A DNA stretch of 64,000 bases. It comes from Cesiribacteraceae bacterium YIM B00369 (GTDB lineage: Bacteria > Bacteroidota > Bacteroidia > Cytophagales > Cyclobacteriaceae). The position numbers and the translations under genes were made by a program. Positions 16,566 to 26,259 of the stretch are shown here, piece after piece. The first letter of the stretch is position 1. Each line of letters begins with the position of its first letter. The stretch lies in NCBI GenBank assembly GCA_017948555.1, contig JAFMYY010000015.1, forward strand, positions 1 through 64,000, in the 5' to 3' direction. The notes under the pieces were generated by a model. That model saw only the letters and a list, made by a program, of their open reading frames with translations. It had not been told where the DNA came from and ran no database searches.

Positions 16566-18539
16566 TTAATGATCCGTCCCACGGAATCTTTCTGTAAGGA
16601 TTCCCGAGCGGTAACAGCTTAAAAGCTCCTTCAGGTCCTCAATAAGTTCCTTAATTCTGTCTCCATCCCTTATGTCTGCTACTTTCAGCGGCTTACCGGC
16701 ATAGGAATAAAGGGTTTCGCTGGATATAATATCCAACTCCTCCTGAACCGCTTTTTCGGCAGACTCAAAGGGTAAATGGGCAATAATCTGTTTTCCCAGA
16801 TCATCGAAGATCAGGGTATAGCCTGCTATGCCTGTCTGGTCCTGATACGCCTTTGCAAAGCCACCATCAATTACAATCAGTTTTCCATCTGCCTTAATAG
16901 GACTTTCCCCTTTCTTTACCACCACCGGCACATGCCCGTTCATGATGATGGCCTTGCCGGGATCCAGACCAAACTCCTGCAGAATCTTATTGCAGGTTTC
17001 CGGGTCGTCGCGGAACCGGTAATAGTAACCCTTAGATTCCTTATGCGTGGCCGTATCTTTAATAAAATAGCGCTCAAAAGTGGCCATTCTTTCCTTGCCA
17101 AACAAAGGCGATTGCGGACCGGCCCACAGGTACCACATGGCATCCACTGCCACCTTGTTTTCAGGGCTTCCCTCCCGGCCGGAAAAAGCTTCCCTTACAA
17201 GCTTATCCAGGAAATCCAGGTACGCCCTTCCTGTAAGCTTTTTTCCCAGAAATTCCACAGCTGCCAGGTCCCCCTTACTATCCAAAGGAATACTCCCGTG
17301 AAATAAAAGGCAGTCATTGGAAATGTGGTACATCGAACCCTTTTCCACCAGAAACTGTACATGCTGCTGCAGCCGTGCACTATGCCGGAACGATTCCGCC
17401 AGCTGATCCATAAGATCCTGCTCCCCCTCCGATAAGGCCACAGGATCCTGCGGGTCTATGGTAGGGAAAAAGGTATCCTTCAGCTGGTAGACCACTCCCT
17501 CCAACTGTATTTCGCCCTTCTGAAAATCGATATTGGAAAGCATGGTTCTGTGCTGCATATTAAACTCCGGTCTCCGCCGGATCAGCTGCTCCTCCAGCTT
17601 AAACTGGATAACAGAAATGGCCTTGTGCATAATGCGGTTCAGCCAGTGCTCACTTTCATTCAGCAGCTCTTCCGGCTGCACCTTCGGGTTGAACACCAGG
17701 CTTTCATCATTTTTATAATGCTCAAGGGCAAAGGATGCCAGCGACATCAGGTTAATGCCGTAGCCTTTTTCCAGGGTACTGGTATTGCCATAGCGAAGCG
17801 AGAGCCTTATTACATTTGCCATGCAGGCCATTGAGCCGGAGGCTGCCCCCATCCATACAATATCATGATTCCCCCACTGTATATCCACCGAATGGTACTC
17901 CATCAGGCTGTCCATAATGGCCTCCGCCCCGGGGCCCCGGTCGAAAATATCCCCTATTACATGAATTTTAGCGATGGCAATCCGCTGAATAAAATAAGCC
18001 AGGGCCGTAATCAGCTCATCACACTCCCCTATTTCAAGCACCGTTCTGAGCAGCTTATCATTGTATTCCTGCTTCCTCCCTCCCTGTGCTTCACCCTGCA
18101 GGAGTTCAGAAATAATAGGACCGTAATTTTCCGTCAGCAGGCGGTCTATCTTCCTTTTCGTATATATAGAAGTAAAGGCATAGGCAATCCTTACCAGGCG
18201 CCTAATGGTTACCTCATAAAAATCCTCCCCTTTTACCCCCTCCCTTTTAATCATCTGCAGCTTTTCGGCCGGATAATACACCAGAGAAGCCAGCCTCCGC
18301 AAATCCTTTTCCTCCAGTTCCTCCGCAAAGAGCACTTCTATCTTCTGCCTGATCAGGCCTGAGCCGTTCCTGAGCATATGCTGAAAAGACTCATGCTCCC
18401 CATGAATATCGCTGATAAAAAGCTCGGGGCTCTTCGGCAGCGACAATAAAGCCTCTAAAAGGATGATCTCCTTCCCTGCATGGGCAGCATTGGGGTAACG
18501 GTCAGAGAGTAACTTCAGGTATTTAGGGTCATTTTTCAT
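16566..18539 (-). CDS. fbp: Fructose-1,6-bisphosphatase, class III
   Basis: About 657 residues, the length of the class III enzymes of Firmicutes and Bacteroidota, unrelated in size to the 330-residue class I enzyme. It hydrolyses fructose 1,6-bisphosphate to fructose 6-phosphate in gluconeogenesis. Calcineurin-like metallophosphatase motifs are visible: SDIHGEHESF near the N-terminus, IGDIFDRGPGAE, and WGNHDIVWMGAASG, with NGHVPV further on. The frame is open to an ATG at 18632, but the ATG at 18539 (MKNDPKYLKLLSDRYP) fits a typical start for the family; 18551 is another option. It is divergent from the small membrane protein gene. Confidence 0.93.
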   Translation of the reverse strand: MKNDPKYLKLLSDRYPNAAHAGKEIILLEALLSLPKSPELFISDIHGEHESFQHMLRNGSGLIRQKIEVLFAEELEEKDLRRLASLVYYPAEKLQMIKREGVKGEDFYEVTIRRLVRIAYAFTSIYTKRKIDRLLTENYGPIISELLQGEAQGGRKQEYNDKLLRTVLEIGECDELITALAYFIQRIAIAKIHVIGDIFDRGPGAEAIMDSLMEYHSVDIQWGNHDIVWMGAASGSMACMANVIRLSLRYGNTSTLEKGYGINLMSLASFALEHYKNDESLVFNPKVQPEELLNESEHWLNRIMHKAISVIQFKLEEQLIRRRPEFNMQHRTMLSNIDFQKGEIQLEGVVYQLKDTFFPTIDPQDPVALSEGEQDLMDQLAESFRHSARLQQHVQFLVEKGSMYHISNDCLLFHGSIPLDSKGDLAAVEFLGKKLTGRAYLDFLDKLVREAFSGREGSPENKVAVDAMWYLWAGPQSPLFGKERMATFERYFIKDTATHKESKGYYYRFRDDPETCNKILQEFGLDPGKAIIMNGHVPVVVKKGESPIKADGKLIVIDGGFAKAYQDQTGIAGYTLIFDDLGKQIIAHLPFESAEKAVQEELDIISSETLYSYAGKPLKVADIRDGDRIKELIEDLKELLSCYRSGILTERFRGTDH

Positions 18540-18640
18540 GTTTTCCGGCATTTCAGGCAGCAGTTCTGCATCTCTTTGCAACTTAATAACTCCTGACTTA
18601 AAATGTTTAAGTACCCTTCGGGGAAAGATCATCTTTTTTC

Positions 18641-18684
18641 ATGATCGCCGTCATGTTACCTCTTTTCAGGCTACTTTATTTTTG
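18641..18684 (+). promoter_or_regulatory. Third promoter with putative Crp/Fnr-family site
   Basis: ATGATCGCCGTCAT (18641-18654) is separated by exactly 22 nt from the perfect -7 element TATTTTTG (18677-18684), which lies 26 nt before the ATG of the small membrane protein. The arrangement equals those at 8270-8313 and 8547-8590. If fbp starts at 18539, the site also lies about 100 bp upstream of it and could affect both genes. Confidence 0.62.
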
Positions 18685-18710
18685 TATCATAATCAAAAAC
18701 AAACTAAGCT

Positions 18711-18998
18711 ATGGAAAATTTAATGAACTGGTACAACCATAAATGTGAAGATGCAGGATATAACCGCCTTGGTGTAATGGCCTTTGTGCTCCTTATTCAT
18801 ACCTGCATCATTATTCCGGCCACCCTGCTGGCAATCAGCATGAACGGGAATAATCTTGTTGAATTCCTCCTGATGACCATATTTTCTTTCGGCCTTCTGG
18901 TATCGCTGCTGGGCGACCTGCCTCAAAAAATTGTGTTCCCGGTATTTGGTGTCAGTATACTGGTACACCTGGGGATAATATTGGTAAATGTGTTGTAG
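18711..18998 (+). CDS. Small membrane protein of unknown function
   Basis: 95 residues with three predicted membrane helices (about 20-43, 50-67 and 72-94) and a short charged N-terminus MENLMNWYNHKCEDAG. I do not recognise the family. The promoter has a perfect -7 element and the putative Crp/Fnr-type site shared with focA and the stress protein, so it is probably expressed under the same low-oxygen or energy signal. It is monocistronic; a dispersed palindrome follows. It is more likely an accessory or stress membrane protein than a transporter, but no function can be assigned. Confidence 0.8.
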   Translation: MENLMNWYNHKCEDAGYNRLGVMAFVLLIHTCIIIPATLLAISMNGNNLVEFLLMTIFSFGLLVSLLGDLPQKIVFPVFGVSILVHLGIILVNVL

Positions 18999-19014
18999 AT
19001 CCGTAAAATAATTT

Positions 19015-19170
19015 AAGTACTAAGACATTTTTATTTTGCACTTAAATAGCATCATTGTCATCCCGACCTAAGGCGGCCGCCGCGCGGAGGGATCCTTCCA
19101 AGTAAATGGCCTTTTTGAGGCTTCAGACTATGTAAGATCCTTCGTTCCTCAGGATGACAAAGCAGGCTGT
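19015..19170. repeat. Dispersed palindromic repeat, near-complete copy
   Basis: Begins with the end module AAGTACTAAGACATTTTTATTTTGCA, then the left arm TGTCATCCCGACC (from 19056) with GGCGGCCGCCGCGCGGAGGGATCC, and closes with the complement-type arm CTCAGGATGACAAAGCAGGC. The GC-rich core matches 16,350-16,376. It lies between the small membrane protein gene and gmd. Confidence 0.8.
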
Positions 19171-19201
19171 AAAATTAAAATCAATTGTGTCAAATTATTT
19201 A

Positions 19202-19262
19202 AAAACCTCCTGTTTTAAGGGGAAAAGAAAGTTTTTCTTCTCTCCCTGAGGCAGGAGGTTTT
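19202..19262. other. Long hairpin upstream of gmd
   Basis: An 11-bp perfect inverted repeat (19202-19212 AAAACCTCCTG and 19252-19262) encloses 39 nt with weaker internal pairing between an A/G-rich and a T/C-rich tract. It could be a terminator for leftward or rightward transcription. The stretch 19,263-19,497 is AT-rich and contains no convincing gene. Confidence 0.5.
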
Positions 19263-19412
19263 GGTTTTCTCCACCCCCTGAAAATGGCAAAAAAAGAATA
19301 TACGCTATTAAAAAGAAGATACCTCTTTCACCGTTTGAAGTCCTGTAATCGATTGCTTTTACCTTCGGGGAAATTTTATTCATTTAATTATTTTTTTTAT
19401 AATTTAATTATT

Positions 19413-19420
19413 TAAATTTG
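19413..19420 (+). promoter_or_regulatory. Possible -7 element for gmd-fcl
   Basis: TAAATTTG fits TAnnTTTG 77 nt before the gmd ATG. The surroundings are very AT-rich, so a chance match is possible, and no -33 box is present. Confidence 0.35.
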
Positions 19421-19497
19421 AGTCTGTTATATAATAAATTTAAAATTTGAATTAAATATTCCTATTCGGAGCAAATAAGTTTTAATAAGATCAAAAA

Positions 19498-20610
19498 ATG
19501 AAAAAAGCCTTAATTACGGGTATTACAGGACAGGATGGCGCTTACCTGGCAGATCTTCTCCTCAAAAAAGGATATGAAGTGCATGGCATTAAAAGAAGGA
19601 CTTCCCTTTTTAACACCGATCGTATAGATCATTTGTACCAGGACCCCCATGAATCCAATATCCGTTTTAAGCTACATTATGGCGACTTAACAGACTCTAC
19701 CAACATCATCAGAATCATCCAGGAAGTACAGCCGGATGAGATCTATAACCTGGGAGCCATGTCGCATGTTAAAGTGAGCTTCGATACCCCTGAATATACT
19801 GCCAATGTGGATGGCATCGGTACCCTACGCATTCTTGAAGCCGTACGCCTGCTGGGCCTGACTGAAAAAACAAAAATTTATCAGGCCTCCACCTCAGAGC
19901 TTTATGGTCTTGTACAGCAGGTTCCCCAAAGCGAAACCACTCCTTTCTACCCGCGCTCCCCTTATGCAGTGGCAAAATTGTACGGCTACTGGATTACCGT
20001 TAACTACCGGGAAGCCTATAATATGTTCGCTGTAAATGGTATTCTGTTCAACCATGAATCGCCACTCAGGGGAGAAACCTTTGTAACCAGAAAAATTACC
20101 AGAGCCGCCTGTCGTATTGCCTTAGGCCTGCAGGACATTTGCTATCTGGGCAACCTGGATGCAAAGCGGGACTGGGGTCACGCAGAGGATTATGTAAAAG
20201 CGATGTGGCTGATCCTGCAGCAGGATAAGCCTGAGGATTATGTAATTGCAACCGGTATTACCACTACCGTACGCGATTTTGTGCGTTTGTCTTTTGCAGA
20301 ACTGGGCATTGAACTCGCCTTTGAGGGCGAAGGTGCTAATGAAACAGCAAAAGTGGTAAGCTCCTCAAATCCGGAGTTTAAGGTTGCGCCCGGCACAGTG
20401 GTTGTAAAAGTAGACCCTGCTTATTACCGCCCTACAGAAGTAGAGCTGCTGATAGGTGACCCGACAAAAGCAAAGCAAAAACTGGGCTGGGAATTGAAAT
20501 ATGACCTTGATGGTTTGGTGAAAGACATGATAAAGTCTGACCTGGACCTGTTCCAGCGCGATCTTTACCTCCGCAAGGGTGGCCATCAGGTACTTAATTA
20601 CCACGAATAA
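19498..20610 (+). CDS. gmd: GDP-mannose 4,6-dehydratase
   Basis: 370 residues, standard for Gmd. It removes water from GDP-mannose to give GDP-4-keto-6-deoxymannose, with NADP bound by the N-terminal Rossmann fold ([16 protein letters not shown]). The catalytic set is visible as STSELYG and [12 protein letters not shown] (Tyr-x3-Lys). It is followed after 3 bp by the GDP-fucose synthase gene, so the pair supplies GDP-L-fucose for the neighbouring polysaccharide loci. Local base composition is like the left flank, not like the AT-rich capsule core. Confidence 0.97.
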   Translation: MKKALITGITGQDGAYLADLLLKKGYEVHGIKRRTSLFNTDRIDHLYQDPHESNIRFKLHYGDLTDSTNIIRIIQEVQPDEIYNLGAMSHVKVSFDTPEYTANVDGIGTLRILEAVRLLGLTEKTKIYQASTSELYGLVQQVPQSETTPFYPRSPYAVAKLYGYWITVNYREAYNMFAVNGILFNHESPLRGETFVTRKITRAACRIALGLQDICYLGNLDAKRDWGHAEDYVKAMWLILQQDKPEDYVIATGITTTVRDFVRLSFAELGIELAFEGEGANETAKVVSSSNPEFKVAPGTVVVKVDPAYYRPTEVELLIGDPTKAKQKLGWELKYDLDGLVKDMIKSDLDLFQRDLYLRKGGHQVLNYHE

Positions 20611-20613
20611 GCA

Positions 20614-21561
20614 ATGCAGAAAGAGGATAAAATTTATATAGCCGGCCATAGAGGAATGGTCGGCTCTGCAATATTCCGGAAGCTACGGGCTATGGGGTTT
20701 CAAAATCTGCTTTGCAGGACTTCTTCAGAACTTGATTTAAGGAACCAGCAGGCGGTTGCTCAGTTCTTTGCAGAGGAAAAACCGGACTATGTATTTCTGG
20801 CAGCAGCCAAAGTAGGAGGCATTCAGGCAAATAATATTTACAGGGCAGAATTCCTGTACGACAACTTAGCTATCCAGAATAATATTATTCACCACAGCTA
20901 CCTGAATGGGGTAAAGAAGCTGCTTTTCCTGGGTTCTTCCTGCATTTACCCTAAAATGGCCCCGCAGCCACTGAAGGAAGAATACCTGCTCACAGGCTTA
21001 CTCGAACCTACCAATGAACCTTATGCCATTGCAAAAATTGCAGGCATAAAAATGTGTGAGGCTTACCGCTCCCAGTATGGCTGCAATTATATATCAGCGA
21101 TGCCTACGAATTTGTACGGCCCTAATGATAATTACGACCTGAATAATTCGCATGTGCTCCCCGCCCTGATCAGGAAATTTCACGAGGCTAAAAGGGACAG
21201 GGAGGCTTTTGTAGAAATCTGGGGCACAGGCTCTCCGAAGAGGGAATTTCTCCATGTGGATGATCTGGCAGAAGCCTGCCTGTTTCTGATGGAGAATTAC
21301 AATGAAGAAACGCTGGTAAACGTAGGTACCGGTGAGGATATAAGTATAAAGGAATTAGCCTTACTTATTAAGGATATTGTGGGTTATGAAGGAGAGCTGC
21401 GCTTTGATACAAGCAAGCCCGATGGCACCCCCAGGAAGCTGATGGATGTATCAAAGTTAAATAAGCTTGGCTTTAGCTACAGCATTGGACTGGAAGAAGG
21501 CATAAAAGCTGTTTATGAGGAATACCAAAGCAGGGAAACAGATTTACAGAAACAGTCGTAG
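20614..21561 (+). CDS. fcl: GDP-L-fucose synthase (epimerase/reductase)
   Basis: 315 residues. It converts GDP-4-keto-6-deoxymannose to GDP-L-fucose by double epimerisation and NADPH reduction. Seen are the dinucleotide-binding [12 protein letters not shown] near the N-terminus, [13 protein letters not shown] with the catalytic serine and cysteine, and [13 protein letters not shown] carrying Tyr-x3-Lys. The enzyme is also called WcaG. It is translationally close to gmd (3-bp gap) and ends in a hairpin terminator convergent with the sugar transferase gene. Confidence 0.97.
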   Translation: MQKEDKIYIAGHRGMVGSAIFRKLRAMGFQNLLCRTSSELDLRNQQAVAQFFAEEKPDYVFLAAAKVGGIQANNIYRAEFLYDNLAIQNNIIHHSYLNGVKKLLFLGSSCIYPKMAPQPLKEEYLLTGLLEPTNEPYAIAKIAGIKMCEAYRSQYGCNYISAMPTNLYGPNDNYDLNNSHVLPALIRKFHEAKRDREAFVEIWGTGSPKREFLHVDDLAEACLFLMENYNEETLVNVGTGEDISIKELALLIKDIVGYEGELRFDTSKPDGTPRKLMDVSKLNKLGFSYSIGLEEGIKAVYEEYQSRETDLQKQS

Positions 21562-21592
21562 CATTCAGCTACACTCAACACATCAGAATCAG

Positions 21593-21623
21593 GAAGGCCC
21601 GGAGCAAAATACTCCGAGCCTTC
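21593..21623 (+). terminator. Hairpin after gmd-fcl
   Basis: Arms GAAGGCCCGGAG (21593-21604) and CTCCGAGCCTTC (21612-21623) pair with one mismatch around a seven-base loop, followed by TTATATAA. It lies between convergent genes and could serve as a terminator for the plus strand. Confidence 0.7.
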
Positions 21624-21684
21624 TTATATAACTCACGAACAAAATCTTATCCCAATCCCATATAGGGAGTGGGTAAACCAATGC

Positions 21685-23094
21685 TTAGAAGGCTTTCTCG
21701 TCCCCTTTTAGGGAATTCCAGATAGTCAGGAAGATGATTTTTAAGTCAAGGAACAAAGTCCAGTTTTCAAGGTACCAGAGGTCGGCCTCCACCCGCTTAC
21801 TCATAGCAGTGGTTTCTTTCGTCTCACCCCTGTGTCCGCTTACCTGCGCCCAGCCGGTAATGCCCGGGGTAAGGAAATGGCGCACCATAAAATTCCCGAT
21901 CAGGAGCGAATAATCCTGTGTGTGTTTCAACATATGCGGGCGCGGTCCTACCACAGACATATCCCCCAGCAGCACATTAAAAAACTGTGGCAACTCATCC
22001 AGGCTGGTCTTTCTCAGAAACGTGCCTACCCTTGTAATCCGTGCATCGCCTTTTGTTGCCTGTAGGTTATCAGCAGCGGAGTTTACAGTCATGCTCCTGA
22101 ACTTATAGCAATAAAAAGGTTTATTGTCTTTCCCCGACCTTAACTGCTTAAAGAAAACAGGGCCTTTGGAATCGAGCTTAATGATAAAACCGATAACCGG
22201 CACCAGCCAGCTCAATACAAACACAACCACAAAAAGAGAAAAGCCAAAATCAAAAGCCCGCTTGATCACCTCATTGGCCTTGTTCTCAAGCGGCTCCTTC
22301 CGGTGGGTAAGTATAGGCAAATTACCATATAGTTCGAGCATAGTATTTACCTCAAAAGCTCCTTTAATATCCGGCACAAGCCTGAACCGGATCATATGCT
22401 TATCTGCCTCCCGTATGAGTCCTTTTACTTTATCCAGCTCACGATCGGGCAAGGTACACAGGATTTCCGAAATTCCGTTCTCAATCGCATACGAAAGACA
22501 ATTCTCAATTGATCCCAGCACATTAACTCTTCCATTTTCCGTCTTTCCGGCAACAGTCATTCCATCTCCAAAAACCCCTGCCACTGTATAACCTAATTGA
22601 GGGTTATTCTCAATGTAATTATAAAAATCATGGCCTAACTTACCATCTCCCACAATTACAATCTTTTTATACCTTATCCAGAATTTCCTCTTCGACTTCC
22701 GCAAGGAAAAGAATAACAGCCTGGAAAATAAAATCAGTACAGAAAAAAGGACGAATGAATAAATGAAAAAATCGGTGGAAAAGCTAAGCCGGGTAAAGGT
22801 AACGGTAAGGACAAATGGTACCACAAGGTACACCCCCAGCGCTGCCGTAATCAATTTGATCGTAGTAACAGCATCCCTGACTATCACATTTTCATATAAC
22901 TTAAAAATGGAGCCGCAATAAAACCACAATAAGTTTAAGAGCAGAAAACTTAGCCGGTAGGTTTCGGAAGTAAAGTCCCAAAAAGATATTATTGGACTAC
23001 TAATTACAAATGCAAAATACAAGGCAAGATTTAGAAGAAAGAAATCTGTGCATACAGATATCCACTTCAGCAAGGTTGCATATTTGTACGTCAT
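21685..23094 (-). CDS. Undecaprenyl-phosphate sugar phosphotransferase (WcaJ-type), copy 1
   Basis: 469 residues. The N-terminal half has four membrane helices (within residues 1-130), then a Rossmann-like domain (KIVIVGDGKLGHDFYNYI). A fifth helix (about 280-305) precedes the bacterial sugar transferase domain with FKQLRSGKDNKPFYCYKFRSM in two parts, the catalytic Asp-Glu pair in TSLDELPQFFNVL and GDMSVVGPRPHM. It starts polysaccharide assembly by moving a sugar phosphate onto undecaprenyl phosphate at the inner membrane. It is a clear paralogue of the gene at 43,806-45,206, in the same orientation, at the far end of the capsule locus. Confidence 0.93.
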   Translation of the reverse strand: MTYKYATLLKWISVCTDFFLLNLALYFAFVISSPIISFWDFTSETYRLSFLLLNLLWFYCGSIFKLYENVIVRDAVTTIKLITAALGVYLVVPFVLTVTFTRLSFSTDFFIYSFVLFSVLILFSRLLFFSLRKSKRKFWIRYKKIVIVGDGKLGHDFYNYIENNPQLGYTVAGVFGDGMTVAGKTENGRVNVLGSIENCLSYAIENGISEILCTLPDRELDKVKGLIREADKHMIRFRLVPDIKGAFEVNTMLELYGNLPILTHRKEPLENKANEVIKRAFDFGFSLFVVVFVLSWLVPVIGFIIKLDSKGPVFFKQLRSGKDNKPFYCYKFRSMTVNSAADNLQATKGDARITRVGTFLRKTSLDELPQFFNVLLGDMSVVGPRPHMLKHTQDYSLLIGNFMVRHFLTPGITGWAQVSGHRGETKETTAMSKRVEADLWYLENWTLFLDLKIIFLTIWNSLKGDEKAF

Positions 23095-23837
23095 AGGAAT
23101 AAAAATTACTTATGTAATATCTTTATTAAAAGTAATTATTAATCAGATTAATACAAAATTTTATGAGTATTTTTTAAAAATAACAAATTGCATGAGTTAT
23201 TTTTTTTATTTGATTATTCCTATAAATTTTATTCGCGATTATTTTTCCGCTAACTATATTTTCTAATTTTCCTGAATTTACTATCAAGGTATTTTGCTCT
23301 TTTTCAAATAATAAAATTTGTAAAAACTTTAAAGTAATTCGTAAACACGTTGATTGCAATCACAGGATTAATGCATAATTTATACTCAGACATCACCTTT
23401 ACTTTATTCAGCATTTTAAAAATAAGGCAAGAAATAGAATGGCCATTTACTTATTTGGCATTTTTTAATAAGCAGATAATTTCCTTTGAGGTTAAATTAT
23501 TGTTAATTTTTTTCAATAAAAATCACATCCTTCTGAACAGGCAAATTTTCTTTATTGAAACACTTGGAATATTCATCAGTTCCTTAATGGCTGAATCTTT
23601 TTCACATAAAATTAGTTGGATCCGGTACAGATTTTTAGTTGTAAAATCCTTATTAATTCTAAAAACTTATTTTTATACTACCCGAATTTTTGTTCTTCTT
23701 AAAGTAAAATCCCTGTCTTATTTGTTTAATAATTCAACTCAATAGCCGGACAAATACCCTTATAAAGAAAAGATCAACTAAAAAATTCCTCACATCTGAA
23801 AACGAAAGAAGTCCTTAGCATCACAAGTTTCCTCTGC
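23095..23837. other. AT-rich intergenic region
   Basis: 743 bp without a convincing gene. A 131-codon plus-strand frame at 23,350-23,745 has strongly skewed composition (F, I, L, K, S) typical of translated AT-rich spacer and no recognisable domain. The right part lies behind the 3' end of the Wzi-like gene; the left part should contain the promoter of the sugar transferase, though no exact TAnnTTTG was found. It marks the abrupt fall in GC content at the edge of the capsule core. Confidence 0.6.
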
Positions 23838-25316
23838 TCATTTAAATGAATGGGAAAATTTCACTGAAAGACCAAGAGAATTGCTGTATAAGCCTCCCTT
23901 ATCCAGGGCTGCAATAAATCCAGCTCTCGAACCATTTAAAATCTCCCGTTCTCCCTCTAAATAAGCGGAGAATTGATTAACCTGACCAAACAATCCATAC
24001 AAAGGAGGGATACGAAAATTTGCCGAGGAATGTCCTATAGGGCTGGTCCCATAAGTTCCATAATTGAAGGAGTAAGAAGCTTTGGATTGGATATCCCATT
24101 TTTTTACTTTACCCTCCAGCCCTAAATGAATAGCTATAACCCTGTTATTATTAAAATAGCTATCTGGTTCTGAAACCAATGAATTTCGGGTTGCATTTTT
24201 CGTGCTCAGGAATGGATTTCCCAAACCCAACCCATTGTACGACCATCCGCCCTGATACAAATAACTGTTGTAGTAATTCTCATTTCCTGACGGTGTAAAT
24301 CTGGACCATAACTGGCCTGCCTGATTTTTAGTATATAAAAATTCTATGAGAACTTTATTCCAGTAAACTGTTCCTGCTGGCTCTTTTTTATTTACAAAAC
24401 TTAAACCATTTAGTCCATCTAAAATATTAGCCAAATAATATAGTGCACCTATATCATAAATATTTTGACGATAAGCAAAAACCTTGGTAGCCCCGAAATC
24501 ATACTCTAATCCAAGGTCTATAGAGCCAAGATGGTTTCCAATTTTAGAAGTCTCCACAATATTATTACCATATGCTTTACCGAAAACAACATATTTAAAT
24601 TCCTGAAAATCAGTCAAGGCAAAGGCACTACCGTAAACTTCTTTGGAATGCCCCCAAAAAGCCTGATGATTAAAGCCGCCATACAATTTTAGTCTCCAAT
24701 GTGGTTTACCAAAACGACCATACAAGGACTTCTGATGGAAATATGTTTCAATTTCTTTGATCAAACTTTTTTCCAGGGGAGTTGAAATATCCCCTAACCA
24801 ACCATGGGAAAAATTGCCTTTAAAAGCCAGAATCCCCCCCCATATTGGAAGGCTGTAAAACTCAGGAATAGCCAACTGAACTTTCGGAATTCCTAAAGCA
24901 TTTCCTGAAACAGAAAATGCGCCTGTAGATAAAGTTGAATCAACTAAACCGGAAATTTCTTTCACCCGTCCGGCCTTGAATTCAAACATTTTTATTCGCG
25001 CTTTTCCGTAGGCTTGCAGTAAAACAAACTCTGTTTTGCTTCCTGTATTAGCTCTGGCTTCAAAGCCCAACCCCCAATCCAATAAGGACATTCCGGTGCT
25101 GTCATATTCTTTTTGAATTTTGTTTAGCAAACTAAAAGAAACCCCTGGAAGAGGAACACTGCCACCTTTATTTGCCCACAACCAAAACGGAACCTGATGG
25201 GGTGTGGTACCAATTGCCTGTCCTTCAAATTCGTAAGCAAAGGCATTAAATTGGGCTAATGCATTATCGTGGAAAAAAAGAAAAAACATCAGGTTTAAAA
25301 GTAAATGCTTTCTCAT
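23838..25316 (-). CDS. Wzi-like capsule assembly outer-membrane protein
   Basis: 492 residues with a signal peptide (MRKHLLLNLMFFLFFHDNALA) and a sequence of alternating beta-strands. The opening region ...GTTPHQVPFWLWANKGGSVP is typical of the Wzi/capsule-assembly family of Bacteroidota. Wzi binds capsule at the cell surface. It is probably the last gene of the minus-strand capsule operon, 56 bp after the GT26 gene. Codon use is AT-rich like its neighbours. Confidence 0.8.
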   Translation of the reverse strand: MRKHLLLNLMFFLFFHDNALAQFNAFAYEFEGQAIGTTPHQVPFWLWANKGGSVPLPGVSFSLLNKIQKEYDSTGMSLLDWGLGFEARANTGSKTEFVLLQAYGKARIKMFEFKAGRVKEISGLVDSTLSTGAFSVSGNALGIPKVQLAIPEFYSLPIWGGILAFKGNFSHGWLGDISTPLEKSLIKEIETYFHQKSLYGRFGKPHWRLKLYGGFNHQAFWGHSKEVYGSAFALTDFQEFKYVVFGKAYGNNIVETSKIGNHLGSIDLGLEYDFGATKVFAYRQNIYDIGALYYLANILDGLNGLSFVNKKEPAGTVYWNKVLIEFLYTKNQAGQLWSRFTPSGNENYYNSYLYQGGWSYNGLGLGNPFLSTKNATRNSLVSEPDSYFNNNRVIAIHLGLEGKVKKWDIQSKASYSFNYGTYGTSPIGHSSANFRIPPLYGLFGQVNQFSAYLEGEREILNGSRAGFIAALDKGGLYSNSLGLSVKFSHSFK

Positions 25317-25372
25317 TGTTGTTATGTTATAAATAAGTACCTGTCAAGGTTAAGACTATAGCAAAACATTAA

Positions 25373-26122
25373 TCACAATCTTTGTCCGGTAAACTTTCTG
25401 AATTTTCCCTTAAGGATATAATATCCAAAAACAGGTCCAAAATAAAGGTAACGTCTCCACATTCGCTTTGGCTCATTCAGCAAGCGGCCAAACCACTCAA
25501 GCCCTAATCCTATCCAAAATTTATCTGGTCGTTCAACTGTCCCCGCATAAAAATCAAACACAGCACCAATAGAACAAATTATTTTTGTGTCTAAACTTGT
25601 TTTATTTGAATGAGCCCATTTTTCCTGTTTCGGGGCTGTCATCCCTACAAATAAAACATCAGGTTTAAAAGAATTTACTGCAGTTAGCATTTCCTTGTTT
25701 TCGGTCTCTGAAAACACTGTTTTATATGGAGGGGAAAAACTACCAAAAGAAATGTTAGGATACTCCTTCGAAATACGAGCTTCAATTTTCCGTAGAGTTT
25801 CCTCTGAAGAGCCAAGATAGAAACAGGATCCACCTGTTCTGTTAAGCTTATTCAGTAAAAAATGGTGCAGATCTGCACCTGCAATCTTATTTATTACTTT
25901 CCCATTCAAAATTTTTGATGCCAGCACTATTCCTACTCCATCCGGTAAAAGTATGTCAGATTCCAGCAGGGAAAGTTTAAAATCAGGATCCATTTCTGCC
26001 ATACAATAAGAATATTGGTTAATTGTATTGACAAGTTTCTTATCCGTTAAAGAAATATCTTCCAGTTTTCCTGTAAAAACAGAATATCCTAAACAATCAG
26101 TGTTATTAATTAGTCCTTTCAT
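25373..26122 (-). CDS. WecG/TagA/CpsF family glycosyltransferase (GT26)
   Basis: 249 residues, usual for GT26. These enzymes add the second sugar, often N-acetylmannosamine or its acid form, to undecaprenyl-linked sugar. Seen are the LLPDGVGIVLASKI segment with the conserved aspartate, a central FYLGSSEETLRKIE and PDVLFVGMTAPKQEKW, followed by GAVFDFYAGTVERPDKFW and a C-terminal tract EWFGRLLNEPKRMWRRY for membrane association. It follows a plus-strand dioxygenase gene, so the minus-strand operon may restart here. Confidence 0.93.
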   Translation of the reverse strand: MKGLINNTDCLGYSVFTGKLEDISLTDKKLVNTINQYSYCMAEMDPDFKLSLLESDILLPDGVGIVLASKILNGKVINKIAGADLHHFLLNKLNRTGGSCFYLGSSEETLRKIEARISKEYPNISFGSFSPPYKTVFSETENKEMLTAVNSFKPDVLFVGMTAPKQEKWAHSNKTSLDTKIICSIGAVFDFYAGTVERPDKFWIGLGLEWFGRLLNEPKRMWRRYLYFGPVFGYYILKGKFRKFTGQRL

Positions 26123-26259
26123 TTTATACCTGCTTTTTTTAAGTTTTTAGATAAAAAATAGAATTTTCTATCAAATTTAAATCTAATTCATTCCTTTAGC
26201 GATAATTTGTTACTAAATCGTTTAAAACTTACTCAAGATCAACAATAACGTAATAATCC

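Noticed and set aside
19195-19383. 62-codon minus-strand open frame upstream of gmd
   Set aside because: It runs through the long inverted repeat at 19,202-19,262; no recognisable protein features.
23350-23745. 131-codon plus-strand open frame in the AT-rich gap
   Set aside because: Composition is dominated by F, I, L, K and S as in translated spacer; no domain, no promoter motif and no neighbour in this direction.
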